From assembly GCA_002279765.1 (NCBI GenBank), contig NCCR01000271.1, forward strand, positions 714 to 6,479: a stretch of 5,766 bases of DNA, in the 5' to 3' direction. A program made the translations under genes and the position numbers. Source of the DNA: Verrucomicrobia bacterium 12-59-8. Lineage in GTDB: Bacteria > Verrucomicrobiota > Verrucomicrobiae > Verrucomicrobiales > Verrucomicrobiaceae. The notes beneath the pieces are model-generated. The model made no database searches, had not been told where the DNA came from, and saw nothing but the letters and a program-made list of their open reading frames with translations. This document shows, one piece after another, positions 1 through 5,766 of this stretch (the stretch's first letter is position 1; each line of letters begins with the position of its first letter).

Positions 1-3
1 TCT

Positions 4-20
4 CCTGCACATTTTGCAGG
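4..20 (+). other. Short hairpin just upstream of the terminator
   Basis: CCTGCA (4-9) and TGCAGG (15-20) form a perfect 6-bp stem around a 5-base loop. It lies 9 bases before the terminator hairpin, so it probably belongs to the 3' end of the transcript arriving from the left. It has no T-run of its own. The upstream gene is not visible here, so it could equally be untranslated tail or the end of a coding region. Confidence 0.35.
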
Positions 21-29
21 ACTCACCAA

Positions 30-59
30 GGGTGCCATCACGATGGCACCCTTTTTTTT
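30..59 (+). terminator. Strong Rho-independent terminator of the operon left of the window
   Basis: GGGTGCCATC (30-39) is perfectly complementary to GATGGCACCC (42-51). Realistically this gives a 9-bp GC-rich stem with a 4-base CACG loop, followed at once by eight T (52-59). This is a textbook intrinsic terminator for the + strand. There is no matching A-run on its left side, so it is not obviously bidirectional. It insulates the PEP-CTERM locus, which therefore needs its own promoter between about 60 and 330. Confidence 0.93.
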
Positions 60-181
60 AACTTAGCGGTTGTTTCATACTCACTAGAGATGAGAGAAAA
101 CACGCAGAGATTTTTTGTGATCATTTGCGTGCAGCCAAGAAGTAGAAAACGTCTTTGTTTTTCTCACCACCACCGGAGGCC

Positions 182-207
182 TGCCCATCTGCTCATTTCA
201 ATGGGCA
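182..207 (+). promoter_or_regulatory. Possible leader hairpin before a T-run
   Basis: TGCCCAT (182-188) pairs perfectly with ATGGGCA (201-207) around a 12-base loop. A run of six T follows at 216-221, eight bases after the stem. That gap is too wide for a standard intrinsic terminator, so at most this is a weak attenuator or pausing structure in the 5' leader. It may also be chance. Confidence 0.25.
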
Positions 208-325
208 AAAGGGTATTTTTTGCAGAGCGATTGCCGCGCGATCCGTGCCAAAATCAGAGGCTAAAGCATCGTTGAATTCATAAGGCTACACTTACCATTC
301 GACGTTTGAATCTTTGTTCTTTTTT

Positions 326-330
326 GGTGA
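326..330 (+). promoter_or_regulatory. Weak ribosome binding site GGTGA favouring the ATG at 335
   Basis: GGTGA is the only Shine-Dalgarno-like purine patch before the PEP-CTERM gene. It sits 4 bases before ATG 335 and 13 bases before ATG 344. Its position argues against the TTG at 314, which lies upstream of it. It therefore favours 335, though the match is weak and 344 cannot be excluded. Confidence 0.45.
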
Positions 331-334
331 TTGT

Positions 335-1078
335 ATGGCCGTTATGAAAATAATCCCCACTCTACTTACAATCCTCCTCGCCTCGACCCTCCCCGCGCGG
401 GCCGATATGATCCAACAAACGGTTGATTTCGGCAGCATTGCCGCTGGCAGCCAGTTCTACTTCAACCAGTTCGATACGGCTCTCGGGACGCTGACGGGTG
501 TCACGCTTGAATGGACGGTTAACTCCAGCATCGCCACGGCATCGGTCACCAACATGAACGACGGTACCGTCACTATCAGCAAGATCGCCTTTACCAATAC
601 GGTGAGCGGCTATCTGCCTTCCGTTGGTGAGACTGGGACCCTGGCGCAGGAGCAGGGCGCATTCAAGTCGGTGACCCTCCCTGGAGATGCAGCCAGCCGG
701 ACTCTGACCAGCGGTCAGTCTTACACCCTCAACAACGTCACGCTGAGCAGCATCTCGGACACCACGAGCTACGCGGCGGGGGATACAGACTTCGATTCGT
801 TCAAAGGCACTGGCTCGGTACCTTTGTATATCTCCAACGCGTTTGGAGCCACGGTCACAGCGACAGGGCAAGGCGTCACCAATTCCTGGCTCACCAGCAT
901 TACCGGCACCAGCACGGGCAACCTGCTTGTGACGTACACCTACGACGCCGCGCCTCCGCCCATCGCTCCTGTTCCTGAGCCTTCAGCTCTGATCCTCGGC
1001 TTTGGCGGTCTCCTTGGCCTGTCGGGTGCGGCCTTCAAGCGCCGCACGCCGAAAAACGCCGTGGCCGAACTGGTCTGA
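335..1078 (+). CDS. Secreted PEP-CTERM protein, probable choice-of-anchor E domain
   Basis: This is a 247-residue exported protein and the likely substrate of the exosortase encoded next to it. A Sec signal peptide (MKIIPTLLTILLAS core, residues 4-17) ends at ARA, with predicted cleavage before Asp24. The mature part is Thr/Ser/Gly-rich and looks like an all-beta extracellular domain. The stretch around FDTALGTLTGVTLEW and the closing VTYTYD resemble the choice-of-anchor E family, a domain found with different C-terminal anchors; this match is from memory. A proline linker leads to VPEPS (residues 213-217), a glycine-rich hydrophobic helix and a KRR cluster ending at residue 237, the canonical tripartite PEP-CTERM sorting signal. 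Ten further residues follow the basic cluster, slightly longer than usual. ATG 335 was chosen from the GGTGA site; ATG 344 would give an equally good signal peptide, and TTG 314 adds only MFFFGDC. It has no catalytic motif, so it is probably a surface or matrix structural protein. Confidence 0.92.
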   Translation: MAVMKIIPTLLTILLASTLPARADMIQQTVDFGSIAAGSQFYFNQFDTALGTLTGVTLEWTVNSSIATASVTNMNDGTVTISKIAFTNTVSGYLPSVGETGTLAQEQGAFKSVTLPGDAASRTLTSGQSYTLNNVTLSSISDTTSYAAGDTDFDSFKGTGSVPLYISNAFGATVTATGQGVTNSWLTSITGTSTGNLLVTYTYDAAPPPIAPVPEPSALILGFGGLLGLSGAAFKRRTPKNAVAELV

Positions 1079-1116
1079 TCCTCCCTGATCCCCACCCCCT
1101 CAACCCCTCCCTGCTC
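1079..1116 (+). promoter_or_regulatory. C-rich, G-poor spacer between substrate and exosortase genes (possible Rho site)
   Basis: The 38 bases between the PEP-CTERM stop and the exosortase start hold 24 C and only 2 G. They contain no Shine-Dalgarno purine run and no hairpin with a T-tract. A C-rich, G-poor unstructured RNA right after a stop codon is the kind of sequence Rho binds. It could therefore lower expression of the enzyme relative to its substrate. That role is inference; rut sites are poorly defined and usually longer. Confidence 0.3.
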
Positions 1117-2691
1117 TTGAACACCCGGTCTCCCTCAAAAAACGCATCTCTGTGGCTGCTGCCAGCCACATCAGTCGTGTGCTTGTTTTTTGCACTTCAG
1201 GAGATCTGGGTACGCCACCCAGCCTACCTTTTCTTCCCGCTTCCGCTGGTGACTTGGTTCTGGGTGGCGGCACGGGACGGCATGTCCCGGGCCGTGCTGT
1301 CTCCGCAAAACCCAGCGGCTTTTAGATGGCTTGTCATCTGCCATCTGCTGCTGGCGCTCGTTTCGTTTTTACTCATATCTCCCTTCATGGCGGGCCTGGC
1401 CTGCCTCGTGGCTTCGGCGGCCCTGGCGGCAGCCAAAGGCCGTACCGCACTCAATGAAGCACCTGCGTGGTCTCTGCCGGTGCTCTCCCTCTTTTTTATC
1501 CCTCCCCCATTGATGCTGGACCAGCACCTGCACCAGGTGCTTGCCGGACTGGCGGCCCGGCTCAGCCAGGGCTGGCTGGATGCGATGCAGGTGCTGCACG
1601 TCGTGCAGGGGACCATCGTCGCCACGCCGGCGAAACGCTTTTTCGTGGATGACGCCTGCAGCGGCACGAACACCATGCTGGTGGCCATCTGCGTGGCTTT
1701 GATTGTGAGCTGCCTCAACCGGAGGTCACTGGTCCACGCAGTGGCTCTGCTGGTGACTGCCGGACTGATCTCCGTGGCATCCAATGTGCTGCGCATTTGC
1801 CTGGTGATCGGAAGCTCCCATTTCTGGGGGTGGGAGCTCGACCATGGCCTGGTGCATGATGCCTTGGGTGTGGCTTTCTTCCTGCTGGACCTGCTGCTGG
1901 TCTGGAGCGCCGACCATGGCTGGCATTTCCTGCTGAACAGCATGCAAGCCAGAGACGATCAAGACGCCTGGCATGCACAACCCTCTTCCGTGGCGGTGCC
2001 TCGAATTTTCAGCGGCCTGAGCGTGTGCGTGGCCATCCTCGGCGCGGTGCTGCTTGTGGGCCCGGAGATTTTGGCGCTTACCCGGCCGGCCACTGCTTCA
2101 GCGGTGCTGGCACCCGCTCCGCCTGAAGCATTCAGCATGCCTGGAAAATTGTCGGGCTGGGTGCGTGAAGGCGACAAGCCGGTGGAAGACTCCATGATGG
2201 GCAAAGTGGGCGTGCGCAACCAGGTGTGGGTGTACCGCAAAGGCGGGCAGCAAGCCTTTGTGGCGGTCAATTTCCCCTTCCCGGGCTTTCATGACACACG
2301 TCTCTGCTATGCCGGCCAGGGCTGGCAGTTTCAGAATCAGGTGGACACCGCACTGCCCGGAGACAGCGCGAACACCGTGCGCTTTCTGGAAATGAACCAG
2401 CCCACCGAAATGACCCGCGCGAATCTCTGGCTGAGCGTGCTGAATCAACAGGGCATCCCGCAGGTCTTTGCGGCGGAAAAAGGCCTGGACCGCATGACCG
2501 AGCGCCTGATCTCACGCTGGTCCGCCCGGAAGCCGGTTTTGACCACTTACGTGCTCCAGATCATGGCCATTGAGCCGGAGAACAACGCCCGCGAGCAGGC
2601 TGCCCTGACCGAGCTGCTCGCCGGAGCGCGGAACTGCCTTGTCGAAGCCATTTCAAATCAGAATGTTCATACCGGAAAGGAAAGCGAATGA
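1117..2691 (+). CDS. Exosortase fused to a C-terminal EpsI-like (DUF3485) domain
   Basis: This is a 524-residue inner-membrane transpeptidase of the exosortase/archaeosortase family, predicted to cleave PEP-CTERM proteins at their sorting signal. About eight hydrophobic segments fill residues 12-264. The catalytic triad is visible: Cys181 in DDACSGTNTM, Arg226 in SNVLRI and His247 in LVHDALG. A further membrane segment (about 299-320) leads to a periplasmic domain (about 330-510) resembling EpsI/DUF3485, with the motif HDTRLCYAGQGW at 392-403 in place of the usual H-x-P-x-x-C-x-P-x-x-GW. This one-protein arrangement explains why no separate epsI follows. The usual ACSGIRSL run after the nucleophile reads ACSGTNTM here, so it belongs to a divergent subfamily; I cannot name which. 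The start is uncertain. TTG 1117 is the first non-CTG start in the frame and keeps the first membrane helix, but it has no ribosome site. GTG 1177 would begin inside that helix, and ATG 1279 would remove two helices. The TPR gene downstream overlaps by four bases. Confidence 0.92.
   Translation: MNTRSPSKNASLWLLPATSVVCLFFALQEIWVRHPAYLFFPLPLVTWFWVAARDGMSRAVLSPQNPAAFRWLVICHLLLALVSFLLISPFMAGLACLVASAALAAAKGRTALNEAPAWSLPVLSLFFIPPPLMLDQHLHQVLAGLAARLSQGWLDAMQVLHVVQGTIVATPAKRFFVDDACSGTNTMLVAICVALIVSCLNRRSLVHAVALLVTAGLISVASNVLRICLVIGSSHFWGWELDHGLVHDALGVAFFLLDLLLVWSADHGWHFLLNSMQARDDQDAWHAQPSSVAVPRIFSGLSVCVAILGAVLLVGPEILALTRPATASAVLAPAPPEAFSMPGKLSGWVREGDKPVEDSMMGKVGVRNQVWVYRKGGQQAFVAVNFPFPGFHDTRLCYAGQGWQFQNQVDTALPGDSANTVRFLEMNQPTEMTRANLWLSVLNQQGIPQVFAAEKGLDRMTERLISRWSARKPVLTTYVLQIMAIEPENNAREQAALTELLAGARNCLVEAISNQNVHTGKESE
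2674..2683 (+). promoter_or_regulatory. Ribosome binding site for the TPR gene
   Basis: The purine run GGAAAGGAAA lies inside the last codons of the exosortase gene, with AGGA (2678-2681) six bases before ATG 2688. It is the best Shine-Dalgarno sequence in the window. It fixes the TPR start at 2688 rather than at the in-frame ATG 2703, and it allows translation partly independent of coupling. Confidence 0.75.
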
Positions 2692-4166
2692 TCGAAGACT
2701 TCATGCACGAAACACGGTTCCGCATCACTGCTATGCTGGACCAGCGCAAACCCCTGGACGGCCTGCTGGGACTGCCTGCTTTCTTTGCGCTGCTTCTGCT
2801 GGGATTCATGTTCATCAATTCGCGCAACGACACCAGCAGCGAATCGGTGGAACTGCTGGAGCGCGAGGCCCAGAGCCAGCTCGACAAAGGACACTTCGTT
2901 GAAGCCCGCATCGCAGCCATGCGGCTGCTGCAGGACGGGGTGCAGAATTCCAAGGCCATCTTGATCGAAGCGAAGGCGCTCCGTGGCATGGGCAGAGAGA
3001 TCGATGCTCTGCGTCTGCTCTCACGCATCGCGCCGATTGACCGCCCGGGTCACGCACCGGCCCATGTGATCCAGGCCACGATCTTTCTCGCGCAAAAAAC
3101 TTCCGATCTTCAGGCAGCTCAGCAGCACATCAGCAACGCGCTGCTCAGCGACCCCTCCAGCCAGGACGCCTTGGAACTCGCCGCACGTGTTGCCGCCGCC
3201 CAGCGGGACTGGAAAACCGCGCTGCACTATCTGGACAAGATGGACATGGACAAGCGCGCCGACCTCCTGCTGATGAAATCCACTGCGCTGCAGTTTTCCG
3301 GACTGGTGGAGGAAGCGGTCAAATTTGCAGCCAAAGCGGAGAGCGCCCTGCGCAACATGCAGGAGACGGTCACCGCGACTGGCAACGAAGTGCGTTTTTC
3401 CATCGCCACCAGCCTCAGCCTGCAGCGCAAGTTTGGGGAGGCCGTGCAGTCGATCCTCAGCACCATCCATGGCAAACCCACCAAGGAGGAGCGTCAGGTT
3501 GTCGGTGGCATCTATCTTACCTGGAGCATGTACCTTAAAAGCCAGCCGTCCGCAGACCGCATGGAGGCCCTGAAGCTTCTGGAACAGGGCATCCAGATCA
3601 GCCCGGAAAGCCAGGATCTCATCATGGCCTTCCTCAGTGACTGTGAGGAACTCACCAGCAACCCTGCTGACCGGCAGCGCTATGTGGAGCGGATTTTGGG
3701 CAACGGCGGCATCTCCCAATCATTTCTCCATTACTACCTCGGGGTGCAGGACTGGAAGCAGGGCAATCGCGAAGCGGCCAAGTCGCATTTTGAACTCGCA
3801 AGTTCGCTCAATCCTGGCTTCAAGGTGATCGGCAACAATCTCGCCATGGCCATCGCTTCAGTCTCCACAGACCGTGCGGATCTGGAGAAAGCCCTCGCGA
3901 TCATTGATGAACTGGTCCAGCAGGAGCCCGAAAATCCGTTCTTCCTCGACACCCGCGGCCACGTGTACGCCAAGATGGGGCGGTTCAAAGAAGCGGTGCG
4001 TGACTATGAGCGCTCCCTGCCCAATGCCCGCGACAAGAACTCCTCTCATGCCAAACTGGCGGATCTGTATGAGCGTCTGGGCATGGCCGATCTCGCGTCA
4101 GAACATCGGTCGGCATCTTTGATGCACATGGCTGCCACAACGAGGGCAACTCAGGCTGTTCGATAA
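2688..4166 (+). CDS. Membrane-anchored TPR protein, probable exosortase-system accessory
   Basis: This is a 492-residue protein with a short basic N-terminus, one hydrophobic helix (about residues 26-43) and a long helical remainder. It is therefore probably inserted with its N-terminus inside and its repeats in the periplasm. The clearest TPR units are 345-378 (Leu351, Gly352, Gly359, Ala364, Phe368, Ala371, Pro376), 417-449 (Gly424, Tyr427, Gly431, Ala436, Tyr440) and 451-480. More degenerate units cover about 56-222 and 380-414, giving perhaps eight or nine in all. No enzymatic motif or lipobox is seen. Its ATG overlaps the exosortase TGA in an ATGA junction, so the two genes are co-transcribed and probably translationally coupled. 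TPR proteins are recurrent neighbours of exosortase loci (for example PrsT-type proteins), where a scaffolding role in export or assembly is assumed. This one lacks features needed to assign it to a named family. A general TPR scaffold unrelated to sorting is possible but less likely given the overlap. Confidence 0.9.
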   Translation: MIEDFMHETRFRITAMLDQRKPLDGLLGLPAFFALLLLGFMFINSRNDTSSESVELLEREAQSQLDKGHFVEARIAAMRLLQDGVQNSKAILIEAKALRGMGREIDALRLLSRIAPIDRPGHAPAHVIQATIFLAQKTSDLQAAQQHISNALLSDPSSQDALELAARVAAAQRDWKTALHYLDKMDMDKRADLLLMKSTALQFSGLVEEAVKFAAKAESALRNMQETVTATGNEVRFSIATSLSLQRKFGEAVQSILSTIHGKPTKEERQVVGGIYLTWSMYLKSQPSADRMEALKLLEQGIQISPESQDLIMAFLSDCEELTSNPADRQRYVERILGNGGISQSFLHYYLGVQDWKQGNREAAKSHFELASSLNPGFKVIGNNLAMAIASVSTDRADLEKALAIIDELVQQEPENPFFLDTRGHVYAKMGRFKEAVRDYERSLPNARDKNSSHAKLADLYERLGMADLASEHRSASLMHMAATTRATQAVR

Positions 4167-4181
4167 GGCTCCAGACTAGCG

Positions 4182-4232
4182 CTGGCTGATCCGCTTTCGC
4201 TTCGTTTTCGCGCAGCGGCGGCAGTCTGCCAG
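4182..4232 (+). repeat. Nested inverted repeat downstream of the TPR gene
   Basis: CTGGC (4182-4186) pairs with GCCAG (4228-4232), and inside it CCGCT (4191-4195) pairs with AGCGG (4214-4218), leaving unpaired bases between the two stems and an 18-base loop. No T-tract follows, so it is not an intrinsic terminator. It could stabilise the 3' end of the sorting-locus mRNA, be an extragenic palindrome, or be chance. A second copy elsewhere cannot be checked from this window. Confidence 0.3.
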
Positions 4233-4277
4233 GTGATGAACGGCGTAACCCATTTGAGGTCTTAAAGAGCGCGCACC

Positions 4278-4307
4278 TTGACATCCGGGGTGAAAGCATG
4301 CCCTAAG
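4278..4307 (+). promoter_or_regulatory. topB: Candidate sigma-70 promoter for topB
   Basis: A perfect -35 hexamer TTGACA occupies 4278-4283. The best -10 candidate is CCTAAG at 4302-4307 with an 18-base spacer, matching only three of six consensus positions. Transcription would start near 4315 and leave a leader of about 30 bases before the topB ATG. The position is right and the -35 is exact, but the poor -10 keeps this tentative. Confidence 0.4.
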
Positions 4308-4344
4308 TAGGCCCCTTTTTCCGTTTCAACCTGTTCATACGCAC

Positions 4345-5766
4345 ATGCCCAAAACCCTGATCATTGCCGAAAAGCCCAGTGTCGCCGCCGATCTTGCCCG
4401 CGCACTGGCCAAAGCCCCCGGCATGAAGTCCTTCACCAAAGAAAAGGACTGGTACGAGAACGAAACACACGTGATCTCCTCGGCGGTGGGCCATCTGCTG
4501 GAGCTTGGCATGCCCATGGTGGACGGGAAAAAAGTCGGCTGGGGCTTCACCAGCCTGCCGATCATGCCGGAGCAGTTTGAGCTCAACCCCATCGAGCAAA
4601 GCGCGGACCGCTACAAGCTGCTGACCAAGCTGCTCAAGCGCAAGGACGTGGACAGTGTGATCAATGCCTGCGATGCCGGGCGTGAGGGTGAGCTGATTTT
4701 CCGCTACATCATGGACGCCAGCGGCTGCAAGAAGCCGGTGCAGCGCCTGTGGATGCAGTCCATGACCCAGGGATCAATCCTCGACGCCTACAAACATCTG
4801 CGCACCAATGAGCAGATGCTGCCGCTGGCAGACGCGGCGAAGTGCCGCAGCGAAAGCGACTGGCTGGTGGGCATCAACGGCACGCGCGCGCTGACTGCGC
4901 TGAATTCACGCCATGGTGGTTTCCGCCTGACTCCGGTGGGCCGGGTGCAAACGCCGACGCTATCCGTGCTGGCGCAGCGTGAGCGGGATATCGCCGCCTT
5001 CGTGCCGCGCACGTATTTTGAAGCCATCGCGCTGTTTGAAGTGAAGGCTGGCCAGTATTCGGGCCGCTGGATTGATGAAGGCTTCAAGAAAGACGAGAAC
5101 GATGAGCACAAGAAGGCCGAGCGTCTCTGGGACCAGGGCACCGCGCAGGCGATTGCAGACCGCTGCAAAGGCAAGCAGGGCGTCATTGAGCAGATCACCA
5201 AGCCGACGCGTCAGGCCCCTCCCCTGCTCTATGATTTGACGAGCCTCCAGCGCGAAGCGAGCAACCGCTTTGGGTTCTCGGCACGGCGCACGCTGCAAAT
5301 CGCGCAGGCGCTGTATGAGAAGTTCAAGGTGCTGACCTATCCACGTACGGATTCACGCCATCTGCCGGAAGATTATCTTGGCACGGTGACGGACACGCTG
5401 AAGACTTTTGCCAGTCATGACAGCCGCAAGCAGGACGCGCTGCCGCATGAGCTGGGCACGCATGCGGCCACCGCGCTGGACAAGAACTGGGTGCGGCTCA
5501 ACAAACGCATCTTCGACAGCAGCAAGGTGAGCGATCACTTTGCCATCATCCCCACCGGCCAGATTCCGCCGAAGGAACTGCCTGAGGCCGAACAGAAGCT
5601 CTTTGACATGGTGGCGCGTCGTTTCGTCGCGGTGTTTTTCCCTGCGGCTGAGTTTGAAGTGACCACGCGCATCACGCGCATTGGCAAAGATGCATTTCAA
5701 AGCAACGGCAAGGTGCTCAAGGAGCCGGGCTGGCTGGGCGTCTATGGCAAGAAGGCGGCGGAAGAA
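4345..5766 (+). CDS. topB: DNA topoisomerase III (type IA), 3' end outside window
   Basis: The first 474 residues of a type IA topoisomerase, which passes DNA strands through a transient single-strand break and helps resolve replication and recombination intermediates. The N-terminal TOPRIM domain starts at MPKTLIIAEKPSVA with catalytic Glu9. Its metal-binding motif is DAGREGE at 110-116, with Gly112 where E. coli TopB has the middle Asp of DxDxE; DAGREGE is, as I recall, common in bacterial topoisomerase III. SESDWLVGINGTRA and VGRVQTPTLSVL follow. The nucleophile Tyr332 lies in LTYPRTDSRHLP, close to Tyr328 of the E. coli enzyme, and SDHFAIIPTG follows as expected. The frame is open to the last base. 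The missing part should hold the rest of the core and any C-terminal repeats or zinc fingers. ATG 4345 fits the conserved N-terminus, although no Shine-Dalgarno precedes it. It is separated from the sorting locus by 178 bases and is probably a separate transcription unit. Confidence 0.97.
   Translation, partial: MPKTLIIAEKPSVAADLARALAKAPGMKSFTKEKDWYENETHVISSAVGHLLELGMPMVDGKKVGWGFTSLPIMPEQFELNPIEQSADRYKLLTKLLKRKDVDSVINACDAGREGELIFRYIMDASGCKKPVQRLWMQSMTQGSILDAYKHLRTNEQMLPLADAAKCRSESDWLVGINGTRALTALNSRHGGFRLTPVGRVQTPTLSVLAQRERDIAAFVPRTYFEAIALFEVKAGQYSGRWIDEGFKKDENDEHKKAERLWDQGTAQAIADRCKGKQGVIEQITKPTRQAPPLLYDLTSLQREASNRFGFSARRTLQIAQALYEKFKVLTYPRTDSRHLPEDYLGTVTDTLKTFASHDSRKQDALPHELGTHAATALDKNWVRLNKRIFDSSKVSDHFAIIPTGQIPPKELPEAEQKLFDMVARRFVAVFFPAAEFEVTTRITRIGKDAFQSNGKVLKEPGWLGVYGKKAAEE

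Larger units (their letters stand above)
60..334 (+). other. AT-richer intergenic leader of the PEP-CTERM gene
   Basis: These 275 bases lie between the upstream terminator and the PEP-CTERM start. They are visibly richer in A+T, with several T-runs, than the GC-rich genes around them. The one open frame (90-275, 61 codons, very Arg/His rich) has no ribosome site and no recognisable protein character. I found no convincing sigma-70 pair and no correctly spaced sigma-54 pair. The promoter of the locus must still be here, because the terminator at 30-59 blocks read-through. One possible hairpin at 182-207 is listed separately. Confidence 0.6.

Noticed and set aside
210..223. A sigma-54-like GG...GC pair before TTTTTTGCA
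   Set aside because: The GG run is at 211-213 and the GC at 222-223, so the required GG-N10-GC spacing is not met.
90..275. A 61-codon open frame in the leader
   Set aside because: It has no ribosome site, an Arg/His/Pro-heavy composition and no recognisable domain, and it lies where a promoter and leader are expected.
272..292. TTGAAT and TACACT as a -35/-10 pair
   Set aside because: They are only 9 bases apart, far short of the 16-18 needed.
314..334. TTG 314 as start of the PEP-CTERM protein
   Set aside because: It lies upstream of the only Shine-Dalgarno-like patch and would add MFFFGDC before an already complete signal peptide.
362..871. A 169-codon minus-strand frame inside the PEP-CTERM gene
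   Set aside because: It is antisense to a gene with clear signal peptide and sorting signal; its composition is that of a shadow of GC-rich coding DNA. The same holds for the other antisense frames under the exosortase, TPR and topB genes.
3985..4299. A 104-codon minus-strand frame covering the TPR end and the intergenic region
   Set aside because: More than half is antisense to the TPR gene, and it has no recognisable motif or start signal.
4287..4320. GGGG / CCCC followed by TTTTT as an intrinsic terminator
   Set aside because: The stem is only 4 bp around a loop of about 21 bases, so it is too weak to call.
4672..4692. Gly112 in the topoisomerase DxDxE motif as an inactivating change
   Set aside because: DAGREGE is, to my knowledge, a common form in bacterial topoisomerase III, and Glu9, Tyr332 and the other motifs are intact.

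Overview
The window reads as a chromosomal piece of a moderately GC-rich Gram-negative bacterium, most likely a member of the Verrucomicrobiota (Prosthecobacter/Verrucomicrobium-like). That assignment is an inference from the PEP-CTERM/exosortase content, the fused exosortase-EpsI protein and the weak or absent Shine-Dalgarno sites; no marker gene here proves it.

Layout, all on the + strand: (1) a strong intrinsic terminator at 30-59 that closes an operon lying left of the window; (2) an AT-richer leader of about 275 bases with no credible gene; (3) a secreted PEP-CTERM protein at 335-1078, probably of the choice-of-anchor E type; (4) after a 38-base, extremely C-rich spacer, an exosortase fused to an EpsI-like (DUF3485) domain at 1117-2691; (5) overlapping it by 4 bases, a membrane-anchored TPR protein at 2688-4166; (6) a 178-base intergenic stretch with an inverted repeat and a TTGACA box; (7) the first 474 codons of DNA topoisomerase III (topB) at 4345-5766, cut by the window end.

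Genes 3-5 form a compact protein-sorting locus. The substrate is exported by its signal peptide and held in the membrane by its C-terminal PEP-CTERM helix. The exosortase (Cys181/Arg226/His247) would cut at that signal and release or transfer the protein. The fused periplasmic EpsI-like domain and the TPR protein are probable accessory parts. Substrate, transpeptidase and helper in one transcription unit suggest a dedicated rather than genome-wide sorting system, although the enzyme could also act on unlinked PEP-CTERM proteins. The topB gene appears to be an independent housekeeping unit.
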